From: Chersky-822 sp035553055
GTDB taxonomy: Bacteria > Actinomycetota > Actinomycetes > Streptosporangiales > Streptosporangiaceae
Assembly (NCBI GenBank): GCA_035553055.1
Contig: DATNEK010000222.1
Coordinates: 1-25,489, forward strand
Direction of reading: 5' to 3'
Length of the DNA stretch: 25,489 nt
Below, piece by piece: positions 13,851-22,567 of the stretch. Made by a program: the position numbers and the translations under genes. Every line of letters begins with the position of its first letter. Position 1 is the stretch's first letter. Below the pieces are notes generated by a model, which ran no database searches, had not been told where the DNA came from, and saw only the letters and a program-made list of their open reading frames with translations.

Positions 13851-13884
13851 GGAGTTGGGAAGTAGGTCGTACCACTCCAACTCC
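13851..13884. terminator. imperfect hairpin downstream of the phosphatase gene
   Basis: GGAGTTGG (13851-13858) pairs with CCAACTCC (13877-13884). Inner AGT/ACT and GGT/ACC pairs continue the stem around a CGT loop with GA and A bulges. It lies 90 nt past the phosphatase stop and about 340 nt before the sigma factor start on the same strand. It may terminate the phosphatase transcript or be part of the sigma factor upstream region. Confidence 0.5.
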
Positions 13885-13973
13885 GGATCCCCCAATAATC
13901 AGATTGGCGCCGACACCCACACGGTGCGAAAGCGTACCCACGATTGGCGACGCTTGACCGTGCTCGACCGCCC

Positions 13974-16265
13974 TCAACCACCTGAGCGCGCCTCCGGCAC
14001 TGTTCCCGCTGAGCGCGCCTCCGGCACTGTTCCCGCTGAGCGCGCCTCCGGCGCGACACCAGGCATTTGCAGTACGAGCACGGTGACGTCATCGTCTTGC
14101 TCGTAGCCGGCGAGCATTCGCTCGACCAGGTAATCGATGAGCTTGTCGGGATCCTCGGCAACTCCGGCGGGGGCCTGGGCGGCGACGGTGACCAGTTCAT
14201 CGAGTCCGGCATCAAGGCCGCGCTTGCGGTTCTCCACCAGGCCGTCGGAGTACAGCACCGCGGTGTGGCCACGCGGCAGCCTGAACGGGTACTGCTGCCT
14301 CGGGCTGGCCCAGCCGAGCGGCGTGCCCGCCTCGGCCTGGTCCAGCCTCGGCGCGATACCCGGGCCGAGCAGCAGCGGCGGCAGGTGACCGGCGTTGCCA
14401 GCGACGCCTTCGCCAGTGACCGGGTCGACCACCAGATAGCAGACGGTTGTCACCTGCTCATCGAGTTCGGTCGCCATGAAGAGCCGGTCAAGGCCAGCCA
14501 GCACGGCCGCCGGTCGCGGATCGGTGAGGGCGAGCGCCCGCAGCGCGTTCCGCACCCGACCCATGCCGGCCGCTGCTGTCAGGCCCTTGCCCATGACGTC
14601 GCCCGCGGCCACAGCGAGCTTGCCGTCAGGCAACCGGAACGCGTCGTACCAGTCGCCGCCGACCTCGATCGACAGAGGCTTGTAGGACGCGCGCAGCGCG
14701 ATGCCAGGCACATCAGGCAGGTTGTCTGGCAGCAGGCTGCGCTGCAGGGTCTCAGCCGTCGTGTGCTCGCGCTCATAGAGCATGGCCCGCTCAAGCGCCA
14801 AGGCGCATTGCCCCGCCAGCGCCTCAAGGAATACCCGCTCCTCGTCGGTAATCTGCCTGCGGCCAGTGAAGGAGAATTGCAGCGCCCCTAGCGGGGTGCT
14901 CGAGGTCGTCAGCGGCAGACCCACCCAGGCACGCTCATCGCCTTGCCGCAGGAACAAGTCCTCGGAGGTGTCGGCCTCGAAATGGCGCCGCAAGCTTTCC
15001 GGACTGTCGAGAATCAGCGGCCGCCGGAGCGCGACCGCGGACGTCATCACGCTGGGGAAGTCGAGCGGGATCTCGCCAGTCAGGTCGCCTTTCCCGGCAG
15101 AAACACCAAAAACGACGTCAGAGCTGATGATACGGAGTCTCAGCCTGTCCTTGTCGACCAGTGCCACCGCCGACCTGTCCGCACCGATCGCCGACCGGCC
15201 AACCTCAGTGATGACGCTCACGACTTCCTGCACGGAAAGCGCCTCGGCAAGCAGCGATGTCGCCTGCTGCAACCGTGATGTCCGCAGCGCAGCGGCCGAC
15301 AACTGCTCGGTCAGGCGCCCGCGCATCTCGTCAGCCTCGCGCTGGCTGGTGACATCGGTGCTCGCACCCATCCACTCCACGATCGCGCCGTCTCGCTCGA
15401 TCGGTACGGCCCTGACGTCGTAGTGGCGGTACGAGCCGGTCTTGGTGCGGACCCGGTAGCTGCCGTCGAAGACCGTGCCGGTCTTGACGCAGCTCAGCCA
15501 GTCCCGCTCGATCCGGTCCTTGTCGTCGACGTGAATGGCCGCCAGCCAGCCCTCGCTGAGGTACTCATCGACCGACTGGCCGGTTATCCACCGCCACTCG
15601 GGCGAGTCCTCGCTTACCTGACCAGAGGGGTCGGTCACCCAGACGACCTGATTGCCAGCTTGCACAAGCGACCGATAGCGCTCGTCAGTCCGGCGCACCG
15701 CCTCAGCGGCGTCCACGTCGGCGGTCACGTCAACGGCAATCATGGTGACGCCGGTGGTGGCTCCTGCCGAGTCCTGCGCCGGGTACCAGGACAGCGCCAG
15801 TTTGCGGCTGGCCGCCAGGTCGGCCCGGCCGTTACCGTTGGCAGCGACGGGATCGGACGCGAGAGCGGGCCGCGGCACGCGAACGCGGTCGGCGCCGACC
15901 TGTTCGGCGGCATCGCCACCCGCCGGACCGCCAGCAGACTCGTCGCCTCCGTGCGTCGCCTCGGCCGTAGTGACCCGGTTAAGTACCGGCCTTCCTGTGG
16001 CGAGCACGCTGCGCACTGCCGATTCGGTCGTGGCGGCCACCGCGGGTGGCCACACGCGGCCGAGCGCATGACCGATCTGGTCGACGCGCGTGCCTCCGGT
16101 CATCTCCGCCAGCGAACTGCTGACGCTGCGCAACCGCAGATCGGGGTCGATGAACGCGAATCCCACTGGTGCCTGGGCGAGCAGCGCCTCGAGCATCGCC
16201 GAATCGCACGCTTCAGTGTGGGGACGCGGTCGTCCAGCCTGCGGCACGGATGTCGAAGCGCTCAT
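13974..16265 (-). CDS. PAS-PAS-GAF-SpoIIE (PP2C-type) serine phosphatase, RsbU-like
   Basis: A 763-residue cytoplasmic signalling phosphatase, expected to dephosphorylate an anti-sigma-factor antagonist or similar partner. A PAS-like domain (about 25-180) with a Gly/Ala/Asp-rich insertion near 100-150 is followed by a second PAS plus PAC (about 190-310). A GAF domain (about 335-495) comes next, then the SpoIIE/PP2C catalytic domain (about 505-735). Catalytic-domain motifs are GGDWYDAF (536-543), AAGDVMGKGLTAA (553-565), GNAGHLPP (623-630), LYSDGLVE and EQDDDVTVLVL (722-732). There is no kinase (HATPase) domain. After VLQMPG the protein ends with VAPEAR-SAG-TVPEAR-SAG-TVPEAR-SGG, a repeat shared with the sigma factor next door. 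ATG 16265 has GAGG about 8 nt upstream; GTG 16328 would add 21 residues. Confidence 0.9.
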   Translation of the reverse strand: MSASTSVPQAGRPRPHTEACDSAMLEALLAQAPVGFAFIDPDLRLRSVSSSLAEMTGGTRVDQIGHALGRVWPPAVAATTESAVRSVLATGRPVLNRVTTAEATHGGDESAGGPAGGDAAEQVGADRVRVPRPALASDPVAANGNGRADLAASRKLALSWYPAQDSAGATTGVTMIAVDVTADVDAAEAVRRTDERYRSLVQAGNQVVWVTDPSGQVSEDSPEWRWITGQSVDEYLSEGWLAAIHVDDKDRIERDWLSCVKTGTVFDGSYRVRTKTGSYRHYDVRAVPIERDGAIVEWMGASTDVTSQREADEMRGRLTEQLSAAALRTSRLQQATSLLAEALSVQEVVSVITEVGRSAIGADRSAVALVDKDRLRLRIISSDVVFGVSAGKGDLTGEIPLDFPSVMTSAVALRRPLILDSPESLRRHFEADTSEDLFLRQGDERAWVGLPLTTSSTPLGALQFSFTGRRQITDEERVFLEALAGQCALALERAMLYEREHTTAETLQRSLLPDNLPDVPGIALRASYKPLSIEVGGDWYDAFRLPDGKLAVAAGDVMGKGLTAAAGMGRVRNALRALALTDPRPAAVLAGLDRLFMATELDEQVTTVCYLVVDPVTGEGVAGNAGHLPPLLLGPGIAPRLDQAEAGTPLGWASPRQQYPFRLPRGHTAVLYSDGLVENRKRGLDAGLDELVTVAAQAPAGVAEDPDKLIDYLVERMLAGYEQDDDVTVLVLQMPGVAPEARSAGTVPEARSAGTVPEARSGG
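13984..14055 (-). repeat. 27-nt tandem repeat at the 3' end of the phosphatase gene
   Basis: Two identical 27-nt units (13984-14010 and 14011-14037) and a partial third encode SAGTVPEAR. The stretch GCGCGCCTCCGGCAC is identical to the core of the 27-nt units inside the sigma factor gene about 630 bp away. The array encodes the extreme C-terminus, beyond the conserved catalytic domain. Confidence 0.9.
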
Positions 16266-16579
16266 GGCGGGCACCTCGCATACCAGCAAGCATTCAAGGG
16301 ACGATCCCCTCCCCTGGCTGTCCAACACAAGAAGGCTAGCGGCATCGTGACCTGAAGACCTGCCGTCCGCAGCGGGAAGTCAGATTGCTTCTTACCTGGC
16401 GCAAAAGCATGCGACTGGCAGGAGCGAGGCTGCCCGCTGTGTACCCGGCTTGACCCCGTTTCAGGTAATGCTCGTTCAGGCAGCGCTCGTTCAGACGGTG
16501 CGCGGCGCCCGAAGGCCTCCAGAGTAGCGTAATGACATTTTAGCCCGGCCATAGCCGAGTTAGAGGTCGTTACCCAGTA
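16266..16579. repeat. intergenic region with a short 15-nt repeat (16455-16494)
   Basis: No gene is supported in these 314 nt between the phosphatase start and the permease stop. GCTCGTTCAG occurs at 16470-16479 and 16485-16494, with a degenerate copy at 16455-16464, giving a 15-nt period. On the minus strand one frame reads ERALP repeats in a 96-residue open frame without family resemblance. The phosphatase promoter presumably lies here; no clear -35/-10 is seen. Confidence 0.5.
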
Positions 16580-17632
16580 TCACCTGCGACTGGCCGCGTC
16601 GAACTGGTCACGCAAACCGTCGCCAAGCATATTGAAACCGACGACAACCGCGATGATCGCGAGGCCCGCCGGGTAGATCTCCCACCAGTAGCCCGCATAG
16701 ATGGACTGAACGCCAGCGGCGATCATGTCGCCCCAGTCCGATGAGGGCGGCTGCACTCCAAGGCCCAGATAGCTGAGCGTGGCCAGCACCAAGATCGCGT
16801 CAGCGATCTGGAACGACACGTTCACCGTGATGGTGCTCAGCGCGTTAGGCACGATGTGCCTGACGATGGCACGGGCGCGGCCTCCGCCCATGCCGCGCAC
16901 AGCCTGTACGAACTCCCGGCCGCGCAGCGTCAGCGCCGCTCCGCGCACCAATCGCGCTGTGCTCAGCCAGGAGGTGGCGGCGATCACCACGATCAATACG
17001 CCAACATGTGGCTGGTAGATAGACGTGAGCAAGAGCAGCAGCACGATCACCGGGATCGCGACGCCGGCATCGACCACTCGCATCATGACGGCGTCGACGG
17101 CACCGCCCAGGTAGCCTGCCACGGCACCCCACATCGATCCGATGATCACGGCGAGCAGACCGGACGCCACGCCTACCTCAAGCGAGACCTGACCGCCGGT
17201 CATCAGCTTGCCAAGCACGTCTACGCCATACGGGTCGGTTCCGAGCATGTGCTGTCCGCCAGGAGGGCGGTTGCTCAGCACCAGGTTCACGTGCACGAGG
17301 TCTGGCCGGTAGAGCAGCGGGCCGACAAAGCAGAACACGGCGACAACCGCGATGATCGCCAGGCCAGCGACCGCCATCGGGCTGATCGCGATCGGCCGAC
17401 TTCGCGATCGGGACAATCCGAGCCAGCGGCGTCCGCCACCGGCGACTATGTCGCCGGTGAGGACCGCGTTCGCGGCAGGCTTCGAGCCGGCCCGCCTGAG
17501 GCCTGGCTGCCGACTCCTGCGCCCGCCACGGCGCCCGCGACCCGGCCTCGGCAACGGGGGCCGGCCGCTCGGCGCCTCAGGCCGACGGATCGAGCCGAAC
17601 CTGGTCGGCGGCGCGGCGTGACGCCCTCTCAT
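16580..17632 (-). CDS. peptide/nickel-type ABC transporter permease, DppC-like
   Basis: A 350-residue inner-membrane permease of the DppC/OppC family. The first ~75 residues are a cytoplasmic Arg/Pro/Gly-rich extension, longer than usual. The first membrane helix is at about 84-105, followed by the external HMLGTDPYGVDVLGKLM segment typical of DppC. A five-helix core and the EAA loop EFVQAVRGMGGGRARAIVRH contact an ATPase. The C-terminus GLRDQFDAASRR is typical. ATG 17632 overlaps the DppB stop by ATGA, so the two permeases are translationally coupled. No ATP-binding subunits follow; the next gene downstream is the phosphatase. Substrate unknown; peptides or other small solutes are normal for the family. 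Confidence 0.92.
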   Translation of the reverse strand: MRGRHAAPPTRFGSIRRPEAPSGRPPLPRPGRGRRGGRRSRQPGLRRAGSKPAANAVLTGDIVAGGGRRWLGLSRSRSRPIAISPMAVAGLAIIAVVAVFCFVGPLLYRPDLVHVNLVLSNRPPGGQHMLGTDPYGVDVLGKLMTGGQVSLEVGVASGLLAVIIGSMWGAVAGYLGGAVDAVMMRVVDAGVAIPVIVLLLLLTSIYQPHVGVLIVVIAATSWLSTARLVRGAALTLRGREFVQAVRGMGGGRARAIVRHIVPNALSTITVNVSFQIADAILVLATLSYLGLGVQPPSSDWGDMIAAGVQSIYAGYWWEIYPAGLAIIAVVVGFNMLGDGLRDQFDAASRR

Positions 17633-18588
17633 CGCCTGGTAAACCTGACTCGCGGGTCAGCGATCACATAGCCGACGTCAGCGAGCAGCGAACCAACCAC
17701 CGCACCGACCCCGATGACGAGAATGAATCCCAGCAAGACGGGAAAGTCGTGCTTCAGCGCTGCTTGCCAGAGCCGCCAGCCCATCCCCTCGATGTTGTAC
17801 AGGCTTTCCACGATCAGCGCGCCACCGAAGATCTGAGGGAGGCTCAGGCCGACCAGCGTGATCACCGGGATCAGCGAGTTCCGTAGCACGTGCCTGACCA
17901 GCACCCGGCGCTGCCCGGCGCCGGCGCCCTTGGCCGTGCGTACATAATCGCTGGCCAGACTCTCGATCGCGGCCGCTCTCGCATACCTGGCGAACACCGC
18001 GCCCGTGAAGATCGCCAGCGTCAGCACCGGCAAGGTCAGGTCGCGCCAGTCCGTGATCACTCCGGCGATGCCCGGCGCCTGCGGCCCCTCCGCACCGAAC
18101 CAATGCAACCTGACCGCGAAAACCAAGATGAGGATCGAACCGAGAAAAAACGACGGCATGCCGTAGCCAAGGTAGGAAAAGCCGCGCAGCGTCGCGTCGG
18201 CAACCGAGCCCCTGATCAACGCCTGCACCAGGCCGACCGGTATCGCCGCGATGATCGCCAGGACGGTCGCGGTCAACGTCAGCGCCAGCGTTCTCGGCAG
18301 GCTGGCCGCGAGCAGCGACCCGACGCTCGTGCCCTGCACGTAGGAAAACCCGAGGTTACCGTGCAGCACCTGACCGAGCCAGGCGAGATACTGCACCACC
18401 GCCGGGCTGCCAAGCCCATAGTCACGACGCAGTGCGGCAGCGCCAGGCCCAGTCCCCGCCGGGCTGGCACCAAGCAGGGCGTGAGCAGGGCCGCCCGGCA
18501 GCAACCAGCGAAATGCGAATACAACCACGGTCACAGCCACGAGCACGACAAGCGCCTGGAACAAGCGCCTGACCAGGTATGCGATCAC
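17629..18588 (-). CDS. peptide/nickel-type ABC transporter permease, DppB-like
   Basis: A 319-residue permease with the standard DppB N-terminus (MIAYLVRRLFQALVVLVAVT, one membrane helix). An external loop with GNLGFSYVQGTSV follows, then five further helices and the EAA loop SDYVRTAKGAGAGQRRVLVRH. The C-terminal segment with LYNIEGMG and DPRVRF is typical. The start is GTG 18588, 61 nt after the lipoprotein stop; that gap contains a perfect stem-loop. It pairs with the downstream DppC-like permease to form the membrane channel. Length is normal for the family. Confidence 0.93.
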   Translation of the reverse strand: MIAYLVRRLFQALVVLVAVTVVVFAFRWLLPGGPAHALLGASPAGTGPGAAALRRDYGLGSPAVVQYLAWLGQVLHGNLGFSYVQGTSVGSLLAASLPRTLALTLTATVLAIIAAIPVGLVQALIRGSVADATLRGFSYLGYGMPSFFLGSILILVFAVRLHWFGAEGPQAPGIAGVITDWRDLTLPVLTLAIFTGAVFARYARAAAIESLASDYVRTAKGAGAGQRRVLVRHVLRNSLIPVITLVGLSLPQIFGGALIVESLYNIEGMGWRLWQAALKHDFPVLLGFILVIGVGAVVGSLLADVGYVIADPRVRFTRR

Positions 18589-18613
18589 CGGCCGCGATCA
18601 CCTGGGCAAACCC

Positions 18614-18637
18614 GCCAGCGCCCCGGAGCGCGCTGGC
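18614..18637 (-). other. intercistronic stem-loop between lipoprotein and permease genes
   Basis: GCCAGCGC (18614-18621) and GCGCTGGC (18630-18637) form a perfect 8-bp stem with an 8-nt loop. Position between a binding-protein gene and its permeases is where ABC operons often carry a partial terminator or 3'-end stabiliser that gives more binding protein than permease. The role here is inference; the structure is directly visible. Confidence 0.7.
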
Positions 18638-18649
18638 TACGAACGTCGC

Positions 18650-20560
18650 TCACCGCACGTAATACCAGGTTTCCGGGGTAAGCGCCAGCGTCGGGCTCTG
18701 GGTGCCGATCTTCAAGTTGTCGATGCTCTCGATCAGGTACGCAGGCGCGGTCGGCTGATATACAACCGGGAGCCGCTGGGTGAGCCAGTCCTGCCATTTG
18801 TACATGGCTTGCAGGAAGCTCCTCTTCGGCGCCTGGATCGTCGCCTTGATAAGAGCGTCATTAGTTGTGCTGCTGTAATGACCGATGTTGCCGAGCGAAC
18901 CTGTCCCGAACAGTTCGTCTCCGGTCGGCAGGTAGTCGGGCACATAGCTCCAGCCCTCGCCCCAGTCAGCAAGCTCCCACTTGCAGGGCCCTGGTGTCCC
19001 CTTAGGGCCGCAATCGCCCTGCGCCGTACCGACGATCTGGTCGAACGTGCCGCCATGCAAGGTGATCTTCATTCCGACCAGTGAGGCATTCGACACCAGT
19101 TGCAGCACCGCCGTCTGAACCCAGGCGTTGCCTGTGGCGAACATCATCGTGAAGCTCAGCTGCGCCCCTGCCTTCACCCCCTTGCCGCACTCCGTCGGGC
19201 CGGTTCCTGGGAACTTGCAGAAGGTGGTGCGGTTTTTGCTGATCTCCCAGCCGTGATGCCGTAGCAGGCTCTCGGCCAGCGACACATTGAACGGGAACGG
19301 GTCGCCCTTGCGAGCCTGCGGGCTCAGGTAATCGGTAGCCGGAGAGTCACCGACCGGACCCGTCGAAATCGTGCCGTACCCGTGCAGCGCTCCCTGAATG
19401 ATCGCCGCCTGATTGACTAGCAGCTGGAAAGCATGCCTGAAGTACACCTGGTTGAAGATGGCGACCTGCGGATTAAGCGGACTGAAGTTGTAGGGCATAT
19501 AGCTGAGGCCCCAGGTGTACACCGGCTGCAGGTTGTAGTTGGGTACCGGGTTCTGGCCTACCGCCCGGCCGGGAAGAGGCACAGGCGCGTCGACGGTTGG
19601 CAGGTAACCGACGTCTATCGTGTTGCTGCCGCCCGCCTGGAGCTGGTTGAACTCCGCCTGCTCAGTGGTGAACGGCAGCTCGACGAACTTCGCGATGTGG
19701 TCCCTGGGCACCGGCAGCGAATAGTCGTTGTTAAACGTGAACGTCAGCACGCCTTGCGAGTAGCCGGTCAGCTTCCATGGCCCGTCGACCACCTGCCACA
19801 GCGGCGAGGTGGTCCAGGTGCGGGTATCCGCCGCGACATGGTTCAGGTACCCGAAGACGGCCGTGCAGTCGCTGGCCTTGTCCGTGCAGTCGCTCGTGTT
19901 ATTGGCACCTGGACCGGTACGGTCCCAATATTTCGGCATCGGCGTGACCTGGCTGAGCTGGTTGTCGGTGAACCACTGGGGCGAGTACTTGCCGATGATG
20001 GTCATCTGCACGCTGTACGTGCTGACCGCGTGGATGTTTTTCACATCGTCAGGCAGGTTGCCCAGGATATAACCGCCGAAGTCCGTTTTAAGGTCTTTCA
20101 TCATGTTCATCCAGAACATGATGTTCTTGGCGGTGACCGTCGTGCCGTCCGACCACTTGAGGTTTGGCTTGAGCGTGATCGTCACCACCTGGCCGCGGTA
20201 CTTCGGCTCGTAGGCGAGGCTGGACCCCTCGTCGAGGTAGGGCTTGCCGTTCTGGCCGAACCAATAGAGCGGCCGGTACAGGAAATACTGCAGGTTGTCG
20301 AGATTGACAATCGTGTACTCAATCGGAGGAACGAACGGGAAAATATAGTTCGGCGTGACGTTGGCGGGCAGCGCATACGTCACCGTTCGGCCATTTATGG
20401 GCGTATTTCCAACGCTTGACCGATTGTGCGCGCCGCAGCCGGCTGCGGCGACCGCCAGGGTGAGCAGCCCGGCGCAGCCGAGCGCGACCCTATGCCTGAC
20501 TGGTCCCGCGGACCTGGCTCCAAACGCGATCGGTGTCCTCTGCCGCTGAGCGCGCCACAT
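18650..20560 (-). CDS. peptide-type ABC transporter substrate-binding lipoprotein (SBP family 5)
   Basis: A 636-residue extracellular solute-binding protein. A basic N-terminus and a hydrophobic segment end in the lipobox LAVAAAGC with Cys42 as the lipidation site. The mature part has the family-5 layout, with YIFPFVPP, LYRPLYWFG, KWSDGTTVTAKNIMFWMNMM and the late NDALIKATIQAP/WQDWLTQRLPVVY segments that line the peptide site. It is longer than average DppA (about 540), in keeping with actinomycete homologues. GGAG at the usual distance supports ATG 20560. It is the first gene of the operon with the two permeases. The ligand cannot be read from sequence. Confidence 0.93.
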   Translation of the reverse strand: MWRAQRQRTPIAFGARSAGPVRHRVALGCAGLLTLAVAAAGCGAHNRSSVGNTPINGRTVTYALPANVTPNYIFPFVPPIEYTIVNLDNLQYFLYRPLYWFGQNGKPYLDEGSSLAYEPKYRGQVVTITLKPNLKWSDGTTVTAKNIMFWMNMMKDLKTDFGGYILGNLPDDVKNIHAVSTYSVQMTIIGKYSPQWFTDNQLSQVTPMPKYWDRTGPGANNTSDCTDKASDCTAVFGYLNHVAADTRTWTTSPLWQVVDGPWKLTGYSQGVLTFTFNNDYSLPVPRDHIAKFVELPFTTEQAEFNQLQAGGSNTIDVGYLPTVDAPVPLPGRAVGQNPVPNYNLQPVYTWGLSYMPYNFSPLNPQVAIFNQVYFRHAFQLLVNQAAIIQGALHGYGTISTGPVGDSPATDYLSPQARKGDPFPFNVSLAESLLRHHGWEISKNRTTFCKFPGTGPTECGKGVKAGAQLSFTMMFATGNAWVQTAVLQLVSNASLVGMKITLHGGTFDQIVGTAQGDCGPKGTPGPCKWELADWGEGWSYVPDYLPTGDELFGTGSLGNIGHYSSTTNDALIKATIQAPKRSFLQAMYKWQDWLTQRLPVVYQPTAPAYLIESIDNLKIGTQSPTLALTPETWYYVR

Positions 20561-20924
20561 AGCCGCAACTCCTTCGCAATCTGCTTCTGTCCGCTGCCTG
20601 ACCGATCGCCCGGCACTCCCCCGGACATGAATTATGTCTTATCTGGCGAAAGATCGCTGGTGCTTCGCCTAGGCCCGCTACAGCCAGGCGCCAGCGCGGC
20701 ACCTGCGAGGTGGCCGTCGGACAGCATACTGACCTGCCTGCGGCAGTTGCCAGGTTCCGGCCTGATGTGGCCAGTCATGGGGTACGTTCGACCGGGTCGG
20801 CGGGCGCTGCGACGGTCAGCGCTGTCGGAGCCGGCAGGTAATCTTCTGTGAGCGCTGCCATTCCGGGGCGGCGCGCCGTGCTTAAGCGTGGCATCACGGG
20901 ATGTGGATCTGAAAAGCTAGGAAT
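20561..20924. promoter_or_regulatory. divergent control region between the ABC operon and the DUF1841-like gene
   Basis: No gene is supported in these 364 nt. Toward the ABC operon, the minus strand has CATAAT at 20636-20631 as a possible -10. An inverted repeat GGCGAA-N13-TTCGCC (20645-20669) lies just upstream of it, where an operator or activator site could be. No good -35 accompanies it. Toward the plus-strand gene I see only a weak TAATCT at 20839-20844. Assignments are tentative. Confidence 0.35.
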
Positions 20925-22565
20925 GTGAGCCAGACGAGCCGACACGCCGAATCCTCAGGCGGATCAAGTCGTCCAGGCTCCGTCGGGCGTTCAAGCCGCG
21001 CCGGGCCGCCTAATGCCCTGTTTGCCGAGATGCTCCGTGCGGCCAGGGAACTGCTCGCGGTGCGCAGCCCGCTCGATGCCGAGCTTATGGTCAGCGAGAT
21101 GCTGGGCACCTGGTGGCGTCAGCCGTCGAGGACGACAGGCCGGACCCGGCCGCGCAGGCGAGCCGAAATCGAGGAGCTCGTCGGCGAAGGCCTCGTCGAC
21201 TACGCCGGTGAGCAGGGCAGCCCGGCCGCGCTCGCGTTGCTCTCCGGCATCGCCTGCCTTGGCACCCCTCGCCAGGCGGTCAAGGCTGAGCGCGCCGCGC
21301 TCGCGCTGATGGAACGCGGCGTGGCCAGGCCCGCCTGGGCGGAACACGCCGGAGCGGTCGCTGCCGCCGAGTGCTACATCAAATCCGACGTCTATCGCGA
21401 TGTGGACGAAGTGATCTGCCTGTTCAGTTACGCGGGCAGCGAGGAGCACGCCCTCGTCGTGGTTGTTGACTACAACGCGGGCGGAATGCTGCGCGACGGC
21501 TGGGTCACCTCGCAGGTACGCACCCTGCTCGCCAGATGCGAGGAACAGGCAGGCCCGTCCGAGGGGTCCGCGGAATCGCTCTTCCGCAAGGTCGCCTCGC
21601 CCGCCGCGAGGAAACTGCTTGAGTCGGCCCTGCAAGTGACCGAGAATCTGGCCGAGCCGGGAGTGAGCAAATCTTTCCCCTCTTATCATGCCTTTATCAG
21701 GGCGCGTATCCGCACCCTGCCGCCGGCCGGATCGAAGGTATCCGCGCCGAGCGAGCCGGCCGTGCTGACCGCCCGTCGGCCCGCTTGGCGGCGCGACCGC
21801 AGGGCGATGCTGGTCGCCGAGTTCCTTGCCTCAGATGAGGCCGAGGACCTGTCCGACATCGAGGCGGCAAGCAGGTGCGCCGACCTCATCGTGGACTACG
21901 GCTGCGACCAGGACTTCGGTCGGCCGCTGCGGGTCAGCCCGGCGAAGATGGAAACCTTCCTGCTCGACTGGCTGCCGCGCAAGGTCATGCTAGCCAAGTC
22001 CGAGCAGCACGCTATGCCGCATGTGCTGCTTTCCTGGGCTCGGTGGGCCGGCGCCAAGTCAGGACTTGGGTCCGACGCGATCGGCAAGACGCTCGACTCA
22101 GTGTTCGACAGCATGTCGACGTTCACGAAGGTCTACCGTGACCCGTCATCCTTCGGGTTGCAGCCGGGACTTGTCGCCCGGCTGCTGCCTGACCGAGATC
22201 TGGAGGCGCTGCCGCGCCGGGCCTTCGCGTTCGGCGTACTTGAAGGCACGTTCCACGGAACGAACCTCGCCGTGCTCGATCCGGCCAACGACGAAGACAG
22301 GCGCATTCTGCTGGCGGCTGACCATGACGACCGGCCAGGGCGAACGCCGAGCACCGAGCACCTGGACGAGCACTTGGCGCTCACCGAGCGGCTCTGGCGC
22401 GGCGATCCACCAGAGTTGTGGGAGGCCGCGCAGCGCCTGCTCGATCTAGGCCTGGACCGGCACGACGTGGTCCACGCGCTGATGGACGCGGTCGGCGAGG
22501 CTGGCAAGGATGCCAACGCGATCAGGGCGGCGCTTGCCGACCTGCCGCCAGAACCGATCGGCTGA
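20925..22565 (+). CDS. hypothetical actinobacterial protein with C-terminal DUF1841-like domain
   Basis: A 546-residue soluble protein without signal peptide or membrane segment. The first ~30 residues are Ser/Gly/Arg-rich and probably disordered. The middle is mostly helical (for example MVSEMLGTWW, ALALLSGIACLG, ECYIKSDVYRDVDEVICLFSY) and I recognise no enzyme motif there. Residues about 448-525 (LDPANDEDRRILLAAD, then EHLDEHLALTERLWRGDPPELW and DLGLDRHDVVHALM) look like DUF1841, a small His-containing helical domain of unknown function. The start GTG 20925 has AGGA very close upstream, so a slightly later start is possible. The stop is 2 nt before pxpA, which suggests co-transcription with the 5-oxoprolinase genes. 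Function unknown. Confidence 0.85.
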   Translation: MSQTSRHAESSGGSSRPGSVGRSSRAGPPNALFAEMLRAARELLAVRSPLDAELMVSEMLGTWWRQPSRTTGRTRPRRRAEIEELVGEGLVDYAGEQGSPAALALLSGIACLGTPRQAVKAERAALALMERGVARPAWAEHAGAVAAAECYIKSDVYRDVDEVICLFSYAGSEEHALVVVVDYNAGGMLRDGWVTSQVRTLLARCEEQAGPSEGSAESLFRKVASPAARKLLESALQVTENLAEPGVSKSFPSYHAFIRARIRTLPPAGSKVSAPSEPAVLTARRPAWRRDRRAMLVAEFLASDEAEDLSDIEAASRCADLIVDYGCDQDFGRPLRVSPAKMETFLLDWLPRKVMLAKSEQHAMPHVLLSWARWAGAKSGLGSDAIGKTLDSVFDSMSTFTKVYRDPSSFGLQPGLVARLLPDRDLEALPRRAFAFGVLEGTFHGTNLAVLDPANDEDRRILLAADHDDRPGRTPSTEHLDEHLALTERLWRGDPPELWEAAQRLLDLGLDRHDVVHALMDAVGEAGKDANAIRAALADLPPEPIG

Positions 22566-22567
22566 CG

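Noticed and set aside
14067..14891. 274-codon plus-strand open frame opposite the phosphatase
   Set aside because: Antisense to the conserved SpoIIE catalytic domain; composition is typical of a shadow frame.
16262..16552. 96-codon minus-strand frame with ERALP repeats as a gene
   Set aside because: No ribosome binding site, no homology sensed, and it overlaps the phosphatase start; the repeat is explained by 15-nt tandem DNA.
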